The notes under the pieces were generated by a model. The model worked only from the letters and a program-made list of their open reading frames with translations, made no database searches and was not told the origin of the DNA. DNA of 60,681 nucleotides from contig JAIFKU010000100.1 in NCBI GenBank assembly GCA_020049495.1, positions 1 through 60,681 on the forward strand. Direction: 5' to 3'. Source of the stretch: Accumulibacter sp. (GTDB lineage: Bacteria; Pseudomonadota; Gammaproteobacteria; Burkholderiales; Rhodocyclaceae). Numbering within the stretch: position 1 is the stretch's first letter; every line of letters starts with the position of its first letter. A program made the translations under genes and the position numbers. Below are positions 25,014 through 35,014 of the stretch, piece after piece.

Positions 25014-25913
25014 TCAGCCGATATGCCGCAGGTGGATGGCGACCGACAGTTGCGCACCCATCCAGCCCAGGACGGCGCCGATCGCCGCCAGTGCTGCAAT
25101 GTTGCCAGGCGAGAGTCCGTGCAGAGCAAACATTGCGCCGTAAAGACTGACGAGTTCGCCGACAGGTTCAGCCAGCAGCAGACTGCCGAGGAATACGAGC
25201 AGGGCGGCGAAGAGGCCGCCGAGCGCGCCCTGGAGGGCGCCAAAATACTGGAATGGCCGCCGGATGAAGGCGTCGGTGGCGCCGATCAGTTTGGCGACTT
25301 CAATCTCGGAGGCCTGCGCCAGGATCTGCAGGCGGATGGTGTTGAAGGTGACCACCACCAGGGCAACGGCGAACAGTCCGCCAAGCAGTGAGATGGAGAG
25401 TTTGCCGATGCGCAGGAAGGTGTCGAAACGTTTGACCCAAGCCGAATCAAGCTGTACATGGGCGACTTTCGGCCAGCCCGAGAACGTCCTGGCCAGTTGT
25501 TCCAGCGACTCCGGTTGTGTGTTCGACGGTTCGACGACGAAGGCATCGGGCAAGGGATTTCGCGGCAGGCTGGCGATGATTTCGGCCATACCTTCGGAGG
25601 CTTGCAGGCGCTTCAATGCTTCGTCGCGCGAGACAAAGCGCCAGTTCCCGGCCCTGGCTTCACGCAGGCGTGCTTCAATTTCGCCGGTTTCCTTCTTGCT
25701 GGCGTCCATGACCATGAAAATGCTCACCTGCTGAACTCCCGAAGCACTGCCGGTGATTCCGCGCAGGTTGTCGAGGACCACCCAGCCGGCGCTGGGCAGC
25801 GCCAACGCGATGCCGATTACCAGCAGTGACAGGACGGTGTTGAGGGGAGCGGCGACAAGCCGGCACAGCGCGTCGCGCTGGGCCGCAAGGTGCTGGGCGA
25901 GAAAGGTGTTCAT
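25014..25913 (-). CDS. ftsX: Cell-division ABC transporter permease-like protein FtsX
   Basis: A 299-residue inner-membrane protein that, with FtsE, activates septal peptidoglycan hydrolases through the divisome. It has the FtsX layout: short N-terminal cytoplasmic tail, first helix (LNTVLSLLVIGIALALPSAGWVVL), a periplasmic loop of about 110 residues with VSIFMVMDASKKETGEIEARL and FVVEPSNTQ, then three C-terminal helices including LLGGLFAVALVVVTFNTIRL followed by EIEVAKLIGATDAFIRRPFQ. ATG 25913 overlaps the ftsE stop (ATGA), which decides the start against the longer frame. The usual rpoH neighbour is not downstream. Confidence 0.95.
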   Translation of the reverse strand: MNTFLAQHLAAQRDALCRLVAAPLNTVLSLLVIGIALALPSAGWVVLDNLRGITGSASGVQQVSIFMVMDASKKETGEIEARLREARAGNWRFVSRDEALKRLQASEGMAEIIASLPRNPLPDAFVVEPSNTQPESLEQLARTFSGWPKVAHVQLDSAWVKRFDTFLRIGKLSISLLGGLFAVALVVVTFNTIRLQILAQASEIEVAKLIGATDAFIRRPFQYFGALQGALGGLFAALLVFLGSLLLAEPVGELVSLYGAMFALHGLSPGNIAALAAIGAVLGWMGAQLSVAIHLRHIG

Positions 25914-26572
25914 GCGCTTCCTCCGAGCAGGTGGCCGCGCTCCAGTTGAATTACGCGCGGGGCGAGGCGGGCCATCCATTGAGGATCATGCGTGGCGATG
26001 ACGATGGTGACACCCACCTGATGGAAGGCGCGAAAGATTTCGAGAATGTCGGCAGCCGATTCGCTGTCCAGATTGGTGGTCGGCTCGTCGGCAAGCAGGA
26101 TGGCGGGCCGATTGACGACGGCGCGTGCGATCGCCAGCCGCTGCTGTTCGCCGCCCGAAAGCGCAATCGGGTTGGCCTTCTCGCGCTCGAGCAGGCCAAC
26201 CTTGTCGAGCGCGGCACGTGCCCGGCGTACGGCGTCGATGGCCGGCAGGCCGACAATGGCCAGCGGCAGGAGCACGTTATCAAGCACACTGCGGTCGAAA
26301 AGCAGCTTCTGGTCCTGAAAGATCAGGCCGAAATTGCGGCGCAGGTAAGGAATGGCGCTTTTGCGCAGGGCGGCGAGATTCTGCCCATTGACGACAATGC
26401 TGCCCGACGTCGGACGCTCGATGGCGGCCAGCAGGCGGAACAGGGTCGATTTTCCGGCGCCCGAATGACCGGTGATGAAGACCATCTCGCCGGCCTCGAT
26501 CGCGAAGCTCACCTCCTTGAGCGCTTCAGGCCCCTGGGGATAGTGTTTGCTGACGTTCGAACAGGCGATCAT
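25910..26572 (-). CDS. ftsE: Cell-division ATP-binding protein FtsE
   Basis: A 220-residue ABC ATPase that pairs with FtsX at the division site. It begins MIACSNVSKHYPQGPEALKE, as FtsE proteins do. Walker A is GHSGAGKSTLFRLL, the signature is LSGGEQQRLAIARA, and Walker B is ILLADEPTTNLDSE, with ATHD as the switch. I choose ATG 26572 over ATG 26578 because the GAGTG sequence is then eight bases upstream and the start fits the family. It lies eight bases after ftsY, in the standard ftsY-ftsE-ftsX operon. Confidence 0.96.
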   Translation of the reverse strand: MIACSNVSKHYPQGPEALKEVSFAIEAGEMVFITGHSGAGKSTLFRLLAAIERPTSGSIVVNGQNLAALRKSAIPYLRRNFGLIFQDQKLLFDRSVLDNVLLPLAIVGLPAIDAVRRARAALDKVGLLEREKANPIALSGGEQQRLAIARAVVNRPAILLADEPTTNLDSESAADILEIFRAFHQVGVTIVIATHDPQWMARLAPRVIQLERGHLLGGSA

Positions 26573-26579
26573 GCGCATA

Positions 26580-27551
26580 TCACTCAAAGAGCGCATCGAC
26601 AAAATCACGGGCGTTGAAAGCGTGCAGATCGTCGATGCCCTCGCCGACGCCGATGAAACGAATCGGTTTCGGGCACTGCATGGCAATCGCCGCAATAACG
26701 CCCCCTTTGGCCGTCCCGTCGAGCTTGGTCACGATCAGGCCGGTCACTTCGATAGCCTTGTCGAAGGCTTTGACCTGTTGCAGGGCATTCTGGCCGAAAT
26801 TGGCGTCGAGGACGAGCAGGGTTTCGTGCGGACCGGTCGGGTCGGCCTTGCGGATGACGCGACGCACCTTGGCAATTTCTTCCATCAGATGCAGTTGAGT
26901 CGGCAGGCGGCCGGCGGTATCGGCCAGAACGATGTCGATACCGCGCGCCCTGGCTGCCGAGATGGCGTCGAAAATGACGGCGGCCGGATCGCCGGATTCC
27001 TGGGCAATGACGGCCACGTTGTTGCGCTCGCCCCAGCGTTGCAGTTGCTCGCGTGCCGCCGCGCGGAAGGTGTCGCCGGCGGCGAGCAGGACGGACAGTC
27101 CCTGGGCCTGAAAGTGCTTGGCCAGCTTGCCGATCGACGTCGTCTTGCCGGCCCCGTTGACACCGGCAATCATGATGATGAAGGGACGCTGCGCTGAAAT
27201 CTCAAGCGGTTTTTCGAGTGGCAGCAACAGTTCGTGCAGGGCGTCGGCAAGCGCCTGCTGAATGCCCTGCGCACTGTCGATCCGGTCGCGACTGGCACGG
27301 GCCTTGAGTTCTTCGAGCAAATACCGGGTGGCTTCGCTGCCGATATCGCTGGTCAGCAGCAGGATTTCCAGCTCTTCGAGCAGCTCGTCATCGACCTTGC
27401 CGCGGGAGAAGATTGATTTGAGTTTGCCGCCAAGCTGCTCCCGGGTCCGCGCGAGTCCGGCCTTGAGACGTTCGCGCCAGGTGGCTTCAGGTGCTGCGCT
27501 GCTTGCTGCCGGGCGCTGTGGGTCGGCAGACTTCTTGAGGAAACCAAACAT
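26580..27551 (-). CDS. ftsY: Signal recognition particle receptor FtsY
   Basis: A 323-residue SRP GTPase that docks ribosome-nascent-chain complexes at the membrane. The N domain (residues of about 25-110) contains LLEELEILLLTSDIGSEAT. The G domain shows IAGVNGAGKTTSIGKLA (G1), DTFRAAAREQL, VLADTAGRLPTQLHL (G3) and TKLDGTAKGGVI (G4/G5). The acidic N-terminal extension of E. coli FtsY is missing, as is common in betaproteobacteria. It is the first gene of the operon with ftsE and ftsX, and is divergent from the M16 peptidase genes. Confidence 0.97.
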   Translation of the reverse strand: MFGFLKKSADPQRPAASSAAPEATWRERLKAGLARTREQLGGKLKSIFSRGKVDDELLEELEILLLTSDIGSEATRYLLEELKARASRDRIDSAQGIQQALADALHELLLPLEKPLEISAQRPFIIMIAGVNGAGKTTSIGKLAKHFQAQGLSVLLAAGDTFRAAAREQLQRWGERNNVAVIAQESGDPAAVIFDAISAARARGIDIVLADTAGRLPTQLHLMEEIAKVRRVIRKADPTGPHETLLVLDANFGQNALQQVKAFDKAIEVTGLIVTKLDGTAKGGVIAAIAMQCPKPIRFIGVGEGIDDLHAFNARDFVDALFE

Positions 27552-27587
27552 GGGGCTTTCTTGTCTCTAGACTGTTCGCAGAGAATG

Positions 27588-27608
27588 GCGATGGTAAGAT
27601 GCCATCGC
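27588..27608. promoter_or_regulatory. Inverted repeat in the ftsY / M16 divergent promoter region
   Basis: GCGATGG-TAAGATG-CCATCGC is a perfect seven-base dyad in the 101-base gap between ftsY and the first M16 peptidase gene. It may be an operator or an mRNA hairpin. No confident -35/-10 pair could be assigned to either direction. Confidence 0.4.
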
Positions 27609-27652
27609 TGGTAAACCGTTCCCCCAAATTTTAACAGAAGCCACCGATAACC

Positions 27653-29011
27653 ATGCTCTACTTGAAACTGATCCCCTTCCTGCTGTTTCTGGCCACGCCT
27701 GCCGTGGCGCTGGCCAATCCTTTTGAGCAGCAACTGGCCAATGGCCTGCGCGTCATCGTCAAGGAAGACCATCGCGCCCCGACGGTGGCGCACATGGTCT
27801 GGTATCGTGCCGGCAGCATGGATGAAACGAACGGCACGACGGGCGTGGCGCATCTGCTTGAGCACATGATGTTCAAGGGAACGCCGACCACCGGGGCGGG
27901 TGAGTTCAGCCGTCTGGTCGCCGCCGCCGGCGGGCGTGACAATGCATTTACCAGCAAGGATTACACGGCCTACTTCCAGCAGGTGCCGAAGCAGAAGCTG
28001 GCGCAGATGATGCAGCTCGAAGCGGATCGCATGCGCCATCTGACCCTCGATGCCAAGGAGTTCGCGCAAGAGATCAAGGTAGTCATGGAAGAGCGCCGGC
28101 TGCGCACCGAAGACCAGCCGCAGGCCTTGCTGGGCGAACAGATGGGGGCCATGGCCTTTCAGGCGCATCCCTACCGCGTGCCGGTGATCGGCTGGATGAA
28201 TGACCTGGAAAGTATGACCGTGCAGGACGCGCGCAACTGGTACGAGCGCTGGTATGTGCCGAACAACGCTTTCGTCGTGATCGTCGGCGATGTCGATCAC
28301 CGCGCCGTGTTCAAGCTGGCCGAGAAGTATTATGGCCCTCTGAAGCCTCGCGCCCTGCCGGCGCGCAAGCCACAGGACGAACCCGGGCAAAGCGGCATGC
28401 GCCGGCTGACGGTCAAGGCCCCGGCCGACTTGCCTGTGGTGCTGATGGCTTACAAGGTGCCGGTGCTGCGCGACGTCGAGAAGGATGTCGACCCCTATGC
28501 GCTGGAAATGCTTGCGTCCGTACTCGATGGTCATGAAGCGGCGCGTTTCTCGAAAAGTCTGATCCGCGAACAGCGACTGGCGGTTTCGGCCGGAGTCGGT
28601 TACGACGCGACCGCGCGCGGCCCGGGACTTTTCTATCTGCAGGGCTCACCGAGCGAGGGCAGGACGCGGGCCGAACTCGAAGCCGGCTTCCGTGCCGAGA
28701 TCACGCGCATCGTCAAGGACGGTGTGGACGCCGATGAACTGGCACGCGCCAGGGCACAACTGGTGGCCAGCCAGATTTACAAGCTCGATTCAATGTTCGC
28801 CCAGGCCATGGAAATCGGCCAGCTCGAAACGGCCGGAATCTCCTACCGGCAGGACAAGCGGATCATCGAGAAACTGCAATCCGTGAGTGCCGAACAAGTC
28901 AGGGCGGTGGCACAGAACTATCTGCGCGACGAGCAATTGACGGTGGCCGAACTCGACCCGCAGCCCCTGCCGCAAACGCCCCGTGTGCCGTCCGCCACGC
29001 CGCGTCATTGA
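27653..29011 (+). CDS. M16-family zinc metallopeptidase (active subunit)
   Basis: A 452-residue exported peptidase of the pitrilysin/processing-peptidase family. A signal peptide (LIPFLLFLATPAVALA) precedes the catalytic domain. The inverted zinc motif HxxEH is intact as H67-LL-E70-H71 (AHLLEHMMFKGT), and the downstream glutamate ligand lies in VVMEERRLRTED. The C-terminal M16 domain follows from about residue 200 (NNAFVVIVGDVDH). It is followed 11 bases later by a second M16 gene lacking the metal site, so the two probably form a heterodimer like the mitochondrial processing peptidase, acting in the periplasm. Substrates unknown. Confidence 0.94.
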   Translation: MLYLKLIPFLLFLATPAVALANPFEQQLANGLRVIVKEDHRAPTVAHMVWYRAGSMDETNGTTGVAHLLEHMMFKGTPTTGAGEFSRLVAAAGGRDNAFTSKDYTAYFQQVPKQKLAQMMQLEADRMRHLTLDAKEFAQEIKVVMEERRLRTEDQPQALLGEQMGAMAFQAHPYRVPVIGWMNDLESMTVQDARNWYERWYVPNNAFVVIVGDVDHRAVFKLAEKYYGPLKPRALPARKPQDEPGQSGMRRLTVKAPADLPVVLMAYKVPVLRDVEKDVDPYALEMLASVLDGHEAARFSKSLIREQRLAVSAGVGYDATARGPGLFYLQGSPSEGRTRAELEAGFRAEITRIVKDGVDADELARARAQLVASQIYKLDSMFAQAMEIGQLETAGISYRQDKRIIEKLQSVSAEQVRAVAQNYLRDEQLTVAELDPQPLPQTPRVPSATPRH

Positions 29012-29022
29012 GAGATAGTCCC

Positions 29023-30318
29023 ATGAAGCTTGCCAAATTCCTGAGTGTGCTGTGCCTCGTTCTGGCTTTCCAGGCGGCCGAGGCCGGTCCGAAGATCGAC
29101 CACTGGCTTGCGCCTTCCGGCGCCCGGGTCTATTTCGTCGAAAATCATGGCCTGCCGATTCTCGATGTGCAGGTCGATTTTGCCGCCGGTTCGGCTTACG
29201 ACCAGCCAGGCAAGGACGGCCTGGCTTCTCTGGTGCATGCGCTGCTCGACATGGGCGTGCAGGGCATGGATGAGATGCAGATATCCAACCGCCTGGCGGA
29301 TCTCGGCGCGCTGCTGGCCGGTGGCGTGGGCATGGATCGGGCCTCGGTCAGCTTGCGCACGCTCTCGGCGGACGACAAGCGCATTCCGGCGCTTGAGATA
29401 TTTCGCGCCATACTGAGCAGCCCGCAATTTCCGGCGGCGGTATTCGAACGCGAGAAAGCACGCTCCGTCGCCGCCCTGAAGGAAGCGTTGACCCGCCCGG
29501 ACACGATTGCCAGCAGGGCGTTCTGGGCGGCCATGTATCCGGGGCATACCTATGGCCGCTATGCCACGCCCGAGACGGTAAATGGGCTGCAAGGCGCCGA
29601 TCTGGTCGCCTTCTATCGCAGCCATTACACCGCGCGGCGAGCGACGGTGACGATTGTCGGCGACGTGTCGCGGACACAGGCTGAAGCGCTGGCGCAGCAG
29701 CTCAGTTCCGACTTGCCGGCGGATGCCGGTGCGGCCGCCCTTGAGGTGCCGGAACTTCCGGCGGCAAACGAACAGCGCATCGATCACCCCGCAGCACAGG
29801 CGCATGTACTGATCGGCTTGCCGGCGCTCAGGCGCGGCGATCCGGATTTCTTTCCCCTGCTGGTCGGCAATTATTCTCTGGGCGGCGGCGGCTTCGTTTC
29901 GAGGTTGATGAAGGAGGTGCGCGAGAAACGTGGCTTTGCCTACAGCGTTTACAGTTATTTTCTCCCGCTGGCGCAGCCCGGGCCTTTCCAGATCGGGCTG
30001 CAGACGAAGAAAGCCCAGGCCAACGATGCCCTGAAAGTAACACGTGACGTGTTGGCCGGCTTTCTGGCCCAGGGTCCGAGCAAGGCCGAATTGCAGGCGG
30101 CCAAGCAGAACCTGGTTGGCAGTTTTCCCTTGCGCCTCGACAGCAATCGCAAGATTCTCGAGAATGTGTCGGTGATCGGTTTCTACGGTTTTCCGCTCGA
30201 CTACCTTGACCGTTACACCGAGAATGTCGAAAAGGTGACTGCCGCAGAAATAAAGGCCGCATTTGCACGGCATGTAAAGCCCGAGAACATGGTTACGGTG
30301 GTGGTTGCCGGCGAGTAA
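29023..30318 (+). CDS. M16-family peptidase-like protein, non-catalytic subunit
   Basis: A 431-residue exported partner of the preceding peptidase, with signal peptide (FLSVLCLVLAFQAAEA). The region equivalent to HxxEH reads LVHALLDMGVQGMDE, so the second histidine and the glutamate are replaced and zinc binding is lost. The glycine-rich loop usual in the substrate-recognising subunit is visible as SLGGGGFVSRLMKEVREKRG. This matches the alpha-type subunit of processing peptidases. ATG 29023 was chosen over the frame start at 29008 because signal peptides begin there. The intergenic stretch behind it carries nested repeats. Confidence 0.92.
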   Translation: MKLAKFLSVLCLVLAFQAAEAGPKIDHWLAPSGARVYFVENHGLPILDVQVDFAAGSAYDQPGKDGLASLVHALLDMGVQGMDEMQISNRLADLGALLAGGVGMDRASVSLRTLSADDKRIPALEIFRAILSSPQFPAAVFEREKARSVAALKEALTRPDTIASRAFWAAMYPGHTYGRYATPETVNGLQGADLVAFYRSHYTARRATVTIVGDVSRTQAEALAQQLSSDLPADAGAAALEVPELPAANEQRIDHPAAQAHVLIGLPALRRGDPDFFPLLVGNYSLGGGGFVSRLMKEVREKRGFAYSVYSYFLPLAQPGPFQIGLQTKKAQANDALKVTRDVLAGFLAQGPSKAELQAAKQNLVGSFPLRLDSNRKILENVSVIGFYGFPLDYLDRYTENVEKVTAAEIKAAFARHVKPENMVTVVVAGE

Positions 30319-30350
30319 GACTATTAACCCCTGAGAATAACGACGAAGAT

Positions 30351-30616
30351 AACCACGAAGAGCACGAAGTACACGAAGGAAAACCAATAAATTCAATTGT
30401 GACGAAGTTGCTGTGTGTGCTCTTTCTTGAAGGCTATCGTATGCACACATCGCCAATCTTACGTCATCCCGGCGTAGGCCGGGATCCAGTTTGTGCTCCG
30501 AAAGACTGGATTCCGGCCTACGCCGGAATGACAGAAAAGTAGTGTTCATACAGTAGCTTCTTGAAGGGGTAGCATTCTCGTCTTTTTTCTTCGTACTCTT
30601 CGTGAACTTCGTGGTT
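30351..30616. repeat. Large nested foldback element, family B plus family C insert
   Basis: AACCACGAAGAGCACGAAG (left, 30351) and the complementary right arm ending CTTCGTGGTT (30616) form terminal inverted repeats of about 33 bases. A second inner pair lies near 30428-30450 and 30543-30565. At the centre (30462-30533) is a hairpin with CGTCATCCCGGCGTAGGCC and GGCCTACGCCGGAATGAC arms. This fills nearly all of the 325-base gap between the M16 genes and rsmD. No gene is present. Confidence 0.85.
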
Positions 30617-30643
30617 CATTGTTTTTGAAAATGTAGAAACAGG

Positions 30644-31973
<1,330 letters not shown>

Positions 31974-31987
31974 ATCCTCCCCTGACG

Positions 31988-32022
31988 AAACGCCGTTACC
32001 CAATGCCGGGAGCGGCGTTTTC
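31988..32022 (+). terminator. Rho-independent terminator after the ferredoxin gene
   Basis: AAACGCCG (31988-31995) pairs with CGGCGTTT (32013-32020), then TTC. It lies between the convergent ferredoxin and dynamin-like genes, and may work in both directions. The T-run is short. Confidence 0.55.
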
Positions 32023-32045
32023 TATTGCCGGTCAGGATCGCGGAA

Positions 32046-34001
32046 TCAGGCGACGCTGCGTACGCTGCGCGGGCTGATGGGCTTGTGCAACAGGCGCTGA
32101 ACGCGCTGACCGACCTGGCTGATCGATCTGAGCTGTGCCAGCAGTTGATTTTCAACGTGCTCCAGTTCGTTGATGCGGTCTTCGAGCGTGTCGGTCGCCT
32201 GATGTATGCGCTTGATGCTTTCCAGACGGCGCTTGAGCTGGATCTGGTGTTCGCGAACCTGAGTTTCCATCGGCGCCATGACGGCTTTCAGCCAGATCTC
32301 CGCATCCCGGTTGGCGCGCTCGAAAGCACGTTTGACCTGCAGGGCAATTTCCTCAAAAAACTTCCGGGTAACCTTGTTTTTCTCCTGCGTCATCAACTTG
32401 AACATGGTGTTGAGATGGGTATCGCACCAGTATTCAAGGCGGTCGATTTCCTTCTGGTAACGGATTAGCGAGAAGCCGGTCGGTGCGCCGAGCTTGAGCC
32501 CGTGTTCAACCGAGAATTTCTTGTAGATGGCCTCCATCATGGTCAGGATCTCACTGATCTCGACGTCTGATTTGTTGAGATTGGTGCGCGAGACGGTAAA
32601 GAATTTCTTCATCGCTTCCGACAAGGTTTTCGAGAACGTCGCCTCACTCATGGTTTCGCGTGTCGCTGCCGTCAGCGTGCGCAGGGCATCGAGGCCAAGG
32701 TGGCCAAACAGCCGGTTGGTCAGTTGCGAGAATACGCTGCGCACGGCGTAGTAACGTTGCAGCCCCGACTCGAACTCTTCCTTCTCGACGCGAACCTTGC
32801 CCATCATGTATTCGACGACGCCCTTGTTCTTGCCGCGCAATTCGGTCAGTTCGCCGAGTTGTTCGCGCAAGCCGGCAAGGCGGGATTCGAGCAGGCTGCG
32901 CATGCGCAGGTTGATGTCCGAGAACTCGGCCGCCGTATTGTCGTGAACGATTTCCTGCTTGGCCGGAATCAGTTCCTCGGACAGGGCGAGTTCAAGATCG
33001 GACAGCCGGCTGCGTTTGAGCAATGCGCCATCGGCGTTGATCTTGGCGACCAGCGCCTTCTGCGCGGAAACCGGGAAAATCTGGTTCGCCGGCAGGTCAA
33101 GCGTCCACGCGCAACTGTTGACCTGCTTGCTGATTTCAGCGTTGATTTCTTTTTCCGTCTTGAGTTCGTCCCACAAGCCATCGATCTTGTTCAGAACGAC
33201 GATGCGCCCTTTTTTCCGTCCGCCGGGCTTGCCGATGTGTTCATGCCAGATCGCCATATCCGATTGTGTAACGCCGGTGTCGGCCGCCAGAATGAACAGT
33301 ACGGCATGGGCGTTGGGCAACAGTGACAGCGTCAGCTCGGGTTCCGTCCCGATGGCATTGAGACCCGGCGTGTCGAGAATGACCAGCCCCTGTTGCAGCA
33401 AAGGGTGGGGAAAGTTGATGATGGCGTGGCGCCAGCGCGGGATTTCGACCATGCCGTCTTCGGCAATGCGGATGGAGGCGGTCTCCTTGCTGCTGGCGGC
33501 GAAGCCGAGCTTTTCGGCAATTTCCGGGGAAACCCGCGCCACATCGCTGACCGAACGCAGCTTGTCCTGCATGGATTCGGGAGAAGTGGTATCAAGGGGA
33601 ACGACTTTCCATTCATCGGGAAAGCGCTTGTACTCACTGATGCTGACGTTCGACTCGCGGGTCTGGATCGGCAACAGTTCAATCGACGGCGGCTTGCCCG
33701 GGTCGTACATCAACTCGGTCGGACACATCGTGGTGCGGCCTGCCGTCGAAGGCAGCATGCGATTGCCGTATTCGGCAAAAAATATGGCATTGATCAGTTC
33801 GGACTTGCCGCGCGAGAATTCGGCGACAAAAGCGACGTGCAGACGATCTTCGCGCAATCTTTCGAGCAGTTGAGCGATGCGCAGATCGGTCTGGGCGTCG
33901 CTCAGTTCGTTCTCGGTCAGCCAGTTGCGGAAAGCTTCGAGGGCGACGGAAAGCTGGGAACGCCATTCGCTGTAGGCGGCAAACTGTCGGGCAAGCGTCA
34001 T
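32046..34001 (-). CDS. Bacterial dynamin-like GTPase
   Basis: A 651-residue large GTPase. After an N-terminal helical stretch the G domain shows FVAEFSRGKSELINAIFF (P-loop, lysine-serine at GKS), the switch threonines in GRTTMCPTELMY, VILDTPGLNAIG (G3) and VVLNKIDGLWDE (G4). The remaining two thirds is mostly helical with heptad-like stretches (RRLESIKRIHQATDTLEDRI) expected of a stalk or coiled coil. No membrane helix is obvious. Dynamin-like proteins remodel or tether membranes or act in stress and phage responses. The role of this solitary type is not established. Monocistronic, convergent with the ferredoxin gene, same strand as mutM. Confidence 0.88.
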   Translation of the reverse strand: MTLARQFAAYSEWRSQLSVALEAFRNWLTENELSDAQTDLRIAQLLERLREDRLHVAFVAEFSRGKSELINAIFFAEYGNRMLPSTAGRTTMCPTELMYDPGKPPSIELLPIQTRESNVSISEYKRFPDEWKVVPLDTTSPESMQDKLRSVSDVARVSPEIAEKLGFAASSKETASIRIAEDGMVEIPRWRHAIINFPHPLLQQGLVILDTPGLNAIGTEPELTLSLLPNAHAVLFILAADTGVTQSDMAIWHEHIGKPGGRKKGRIVVLNKIDGLWDELKTEKEINAEISKQVNSCAWTLDLPANQIFPVSAQKALVAKINADGALLKRSRLSDLELALSEELIPAKQEIVHDNTAAEFSDINLRMRSLLESRLAGLREQLGELTELRGKNKGVVEYMMGKVRVEKEEFESGLQRYYAVRSVFSQLTNRLFGHLGLDALRTLTAATRETMSEATFSKTLSEAMKKFFTVSRTNLNKSDVEISEILTMMEAIYKKFSVEHGLKLGAPTGFSLIRYQKEIDRLEYWCDTHLNTMFKLMTQEKNKVTRKFFEEIALQVKRAFERANRDAEIWLKAVMAPMETQVREHQIQLKRRLESIKRIHQATDTLEDRINELEHVENQLLAQLRSISQVGQRVQRLLHKPISPRSVRSVA

Positions 34002-34091
34002 GAGCTGTTCCAGGAGAGCTATTATTTCTTTACTCTACCACAAAGGCTTGCTCAATCAAGTACATGGCGCAATTTTATTAAAGTGCTTTGT

Positions 34092-34919
34092 TCAGCGCTG
34101 GCAGTGCGCGCAGTAAAAGGTGCTGCGTCCGCTCTGGCGAACCGAGCGCAGCGGATTGCCACAATTCAGACAGGGCTCGCCGGCACGATCATAAACCGCA
34201 CAGGACAACTGGAAGCAACCGGCGCCGCCATCGCTATGCACGTAGTCGCGGACACTGCTGCCGCCTGCCGCGATGGAGGCTTCGAGCGTCGCGCGTATGG
34301 CCGGGACGAGAATGCGGTAGCGTTCGCGGCTGATGCGGTTGGCCGCGCGCAAGGGCGAAATGCCGGCGTGGTACAGGCTTTCCGAAGCGTAGATGTTGCC
34401 GACGCCGACCACCAGATGACTGTCCATCAGCAAGGGTTTTATTGGCGTACTGCGCCGGCGTGTTTTGGCGTACAGCCAGTCACCATCAAAAACCGCGGAC
34501 AGCGGTTCGACGCCGAGCACGGCAAGCAGCGGGTGCCGCTCGATATCACCGCCTTCGTGCCAGAGCAGTGTGCCGAAGCGGCGCGGATCGCGGAAGCGCA
34601 AGGTGGTGCGGGCGAAAACCAGATCGGCGTGGTCGTGTTTCTGTAGCGGCGTACCGGGAGCCACCAGGCGCAGGCTGCCGGACATGCCGAGATGCAGAAT
34701 CAGCCAGCCGCCGTCGCGGGCGCTTTCGCAATCGAATAGAAGATACTTGCCGCGCCGGGAAATGGCCTCGACACGCAGGCCGATGAGTCGCGAAACCAGC
34801 GCGGACGGGATCACGTGGCGCAGTTTCGGCACCCGGAAAATGGCCTCGACGATGCGCTGCCCGGGCAGATGGGGCAACAATCCTAGGCGGCTGACTTCGA
34901 CTTCGGGGAGTTCTGGCAT
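34092..34919 (-). CDS. mutM: Formamidopyrimidine-DNA glycosylase
   Basis: A bifunctional glycosylase and AP lyase that removes 8-oxoguanine and ring-opened purines. The protein starts MPELPEVE, where Pro1 after Met removal is the nucleophile and Glu2 is catalytic. The beta-finger Lys region (AISRRGKYLLFD) and the H2TH segment (IKPLLMDSHLVVGVGNIYASE) are present. The C-terminal zinc finger has CxxC...CxxC in PCLNCGNPL and FYCAHCQR. Length 275 is standard. It is divergent from the TPR gene by 95 bases, as in many relatives. Confidence 0.97.
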   Translation of the reverse strand: MPELPEVEVSRLGLLPHLPGQRIVEAIFRVPKLRHVIPSALVSRLIGLRVEAISRRGKYLLFDCESARDGGWLILHLGMSGSLRLVAPGTPLQKHDHADLVFARTTLRFRDPRRFGTLLWHEGGDIERHPLLAVLGVEPLSAVFDGDWLYAKTRRRSTPIKPLLMDSHLVVGVGNIYASESLYHAGISPLRAANRISRERYRILVPAIRATLEASIAAGGSSVRDYVHSDGGAGCFQLSCAVYDRAGEPCLNCGNPLRSVRQSGRSTFYCAHCQR

Positions 34920-35014
34920 TGCTGCTACCGATAAAAGGCCATAACATGTATAAAACCATTATGCCGCAAACGACTCTAATCAGCCGTGATCTGATTGAGT
35001 AATACAAGGAATTC

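Noticed and set aside
27353..28534. 393-codon minus-strand frame continuing from ftsY into the M16 gene
   Set aside because: Opposite-strand shadow spanning two real genes and their promoter gap.
29005..30549. 514-codon open frame on the minus strand opposite the second M16 gene
   Set aside because: It is a shadow of a high-GC coding gene. The translation is Arg/Gln/His-rich without motifs, and the plus-strand frame is a clear M16 protein.
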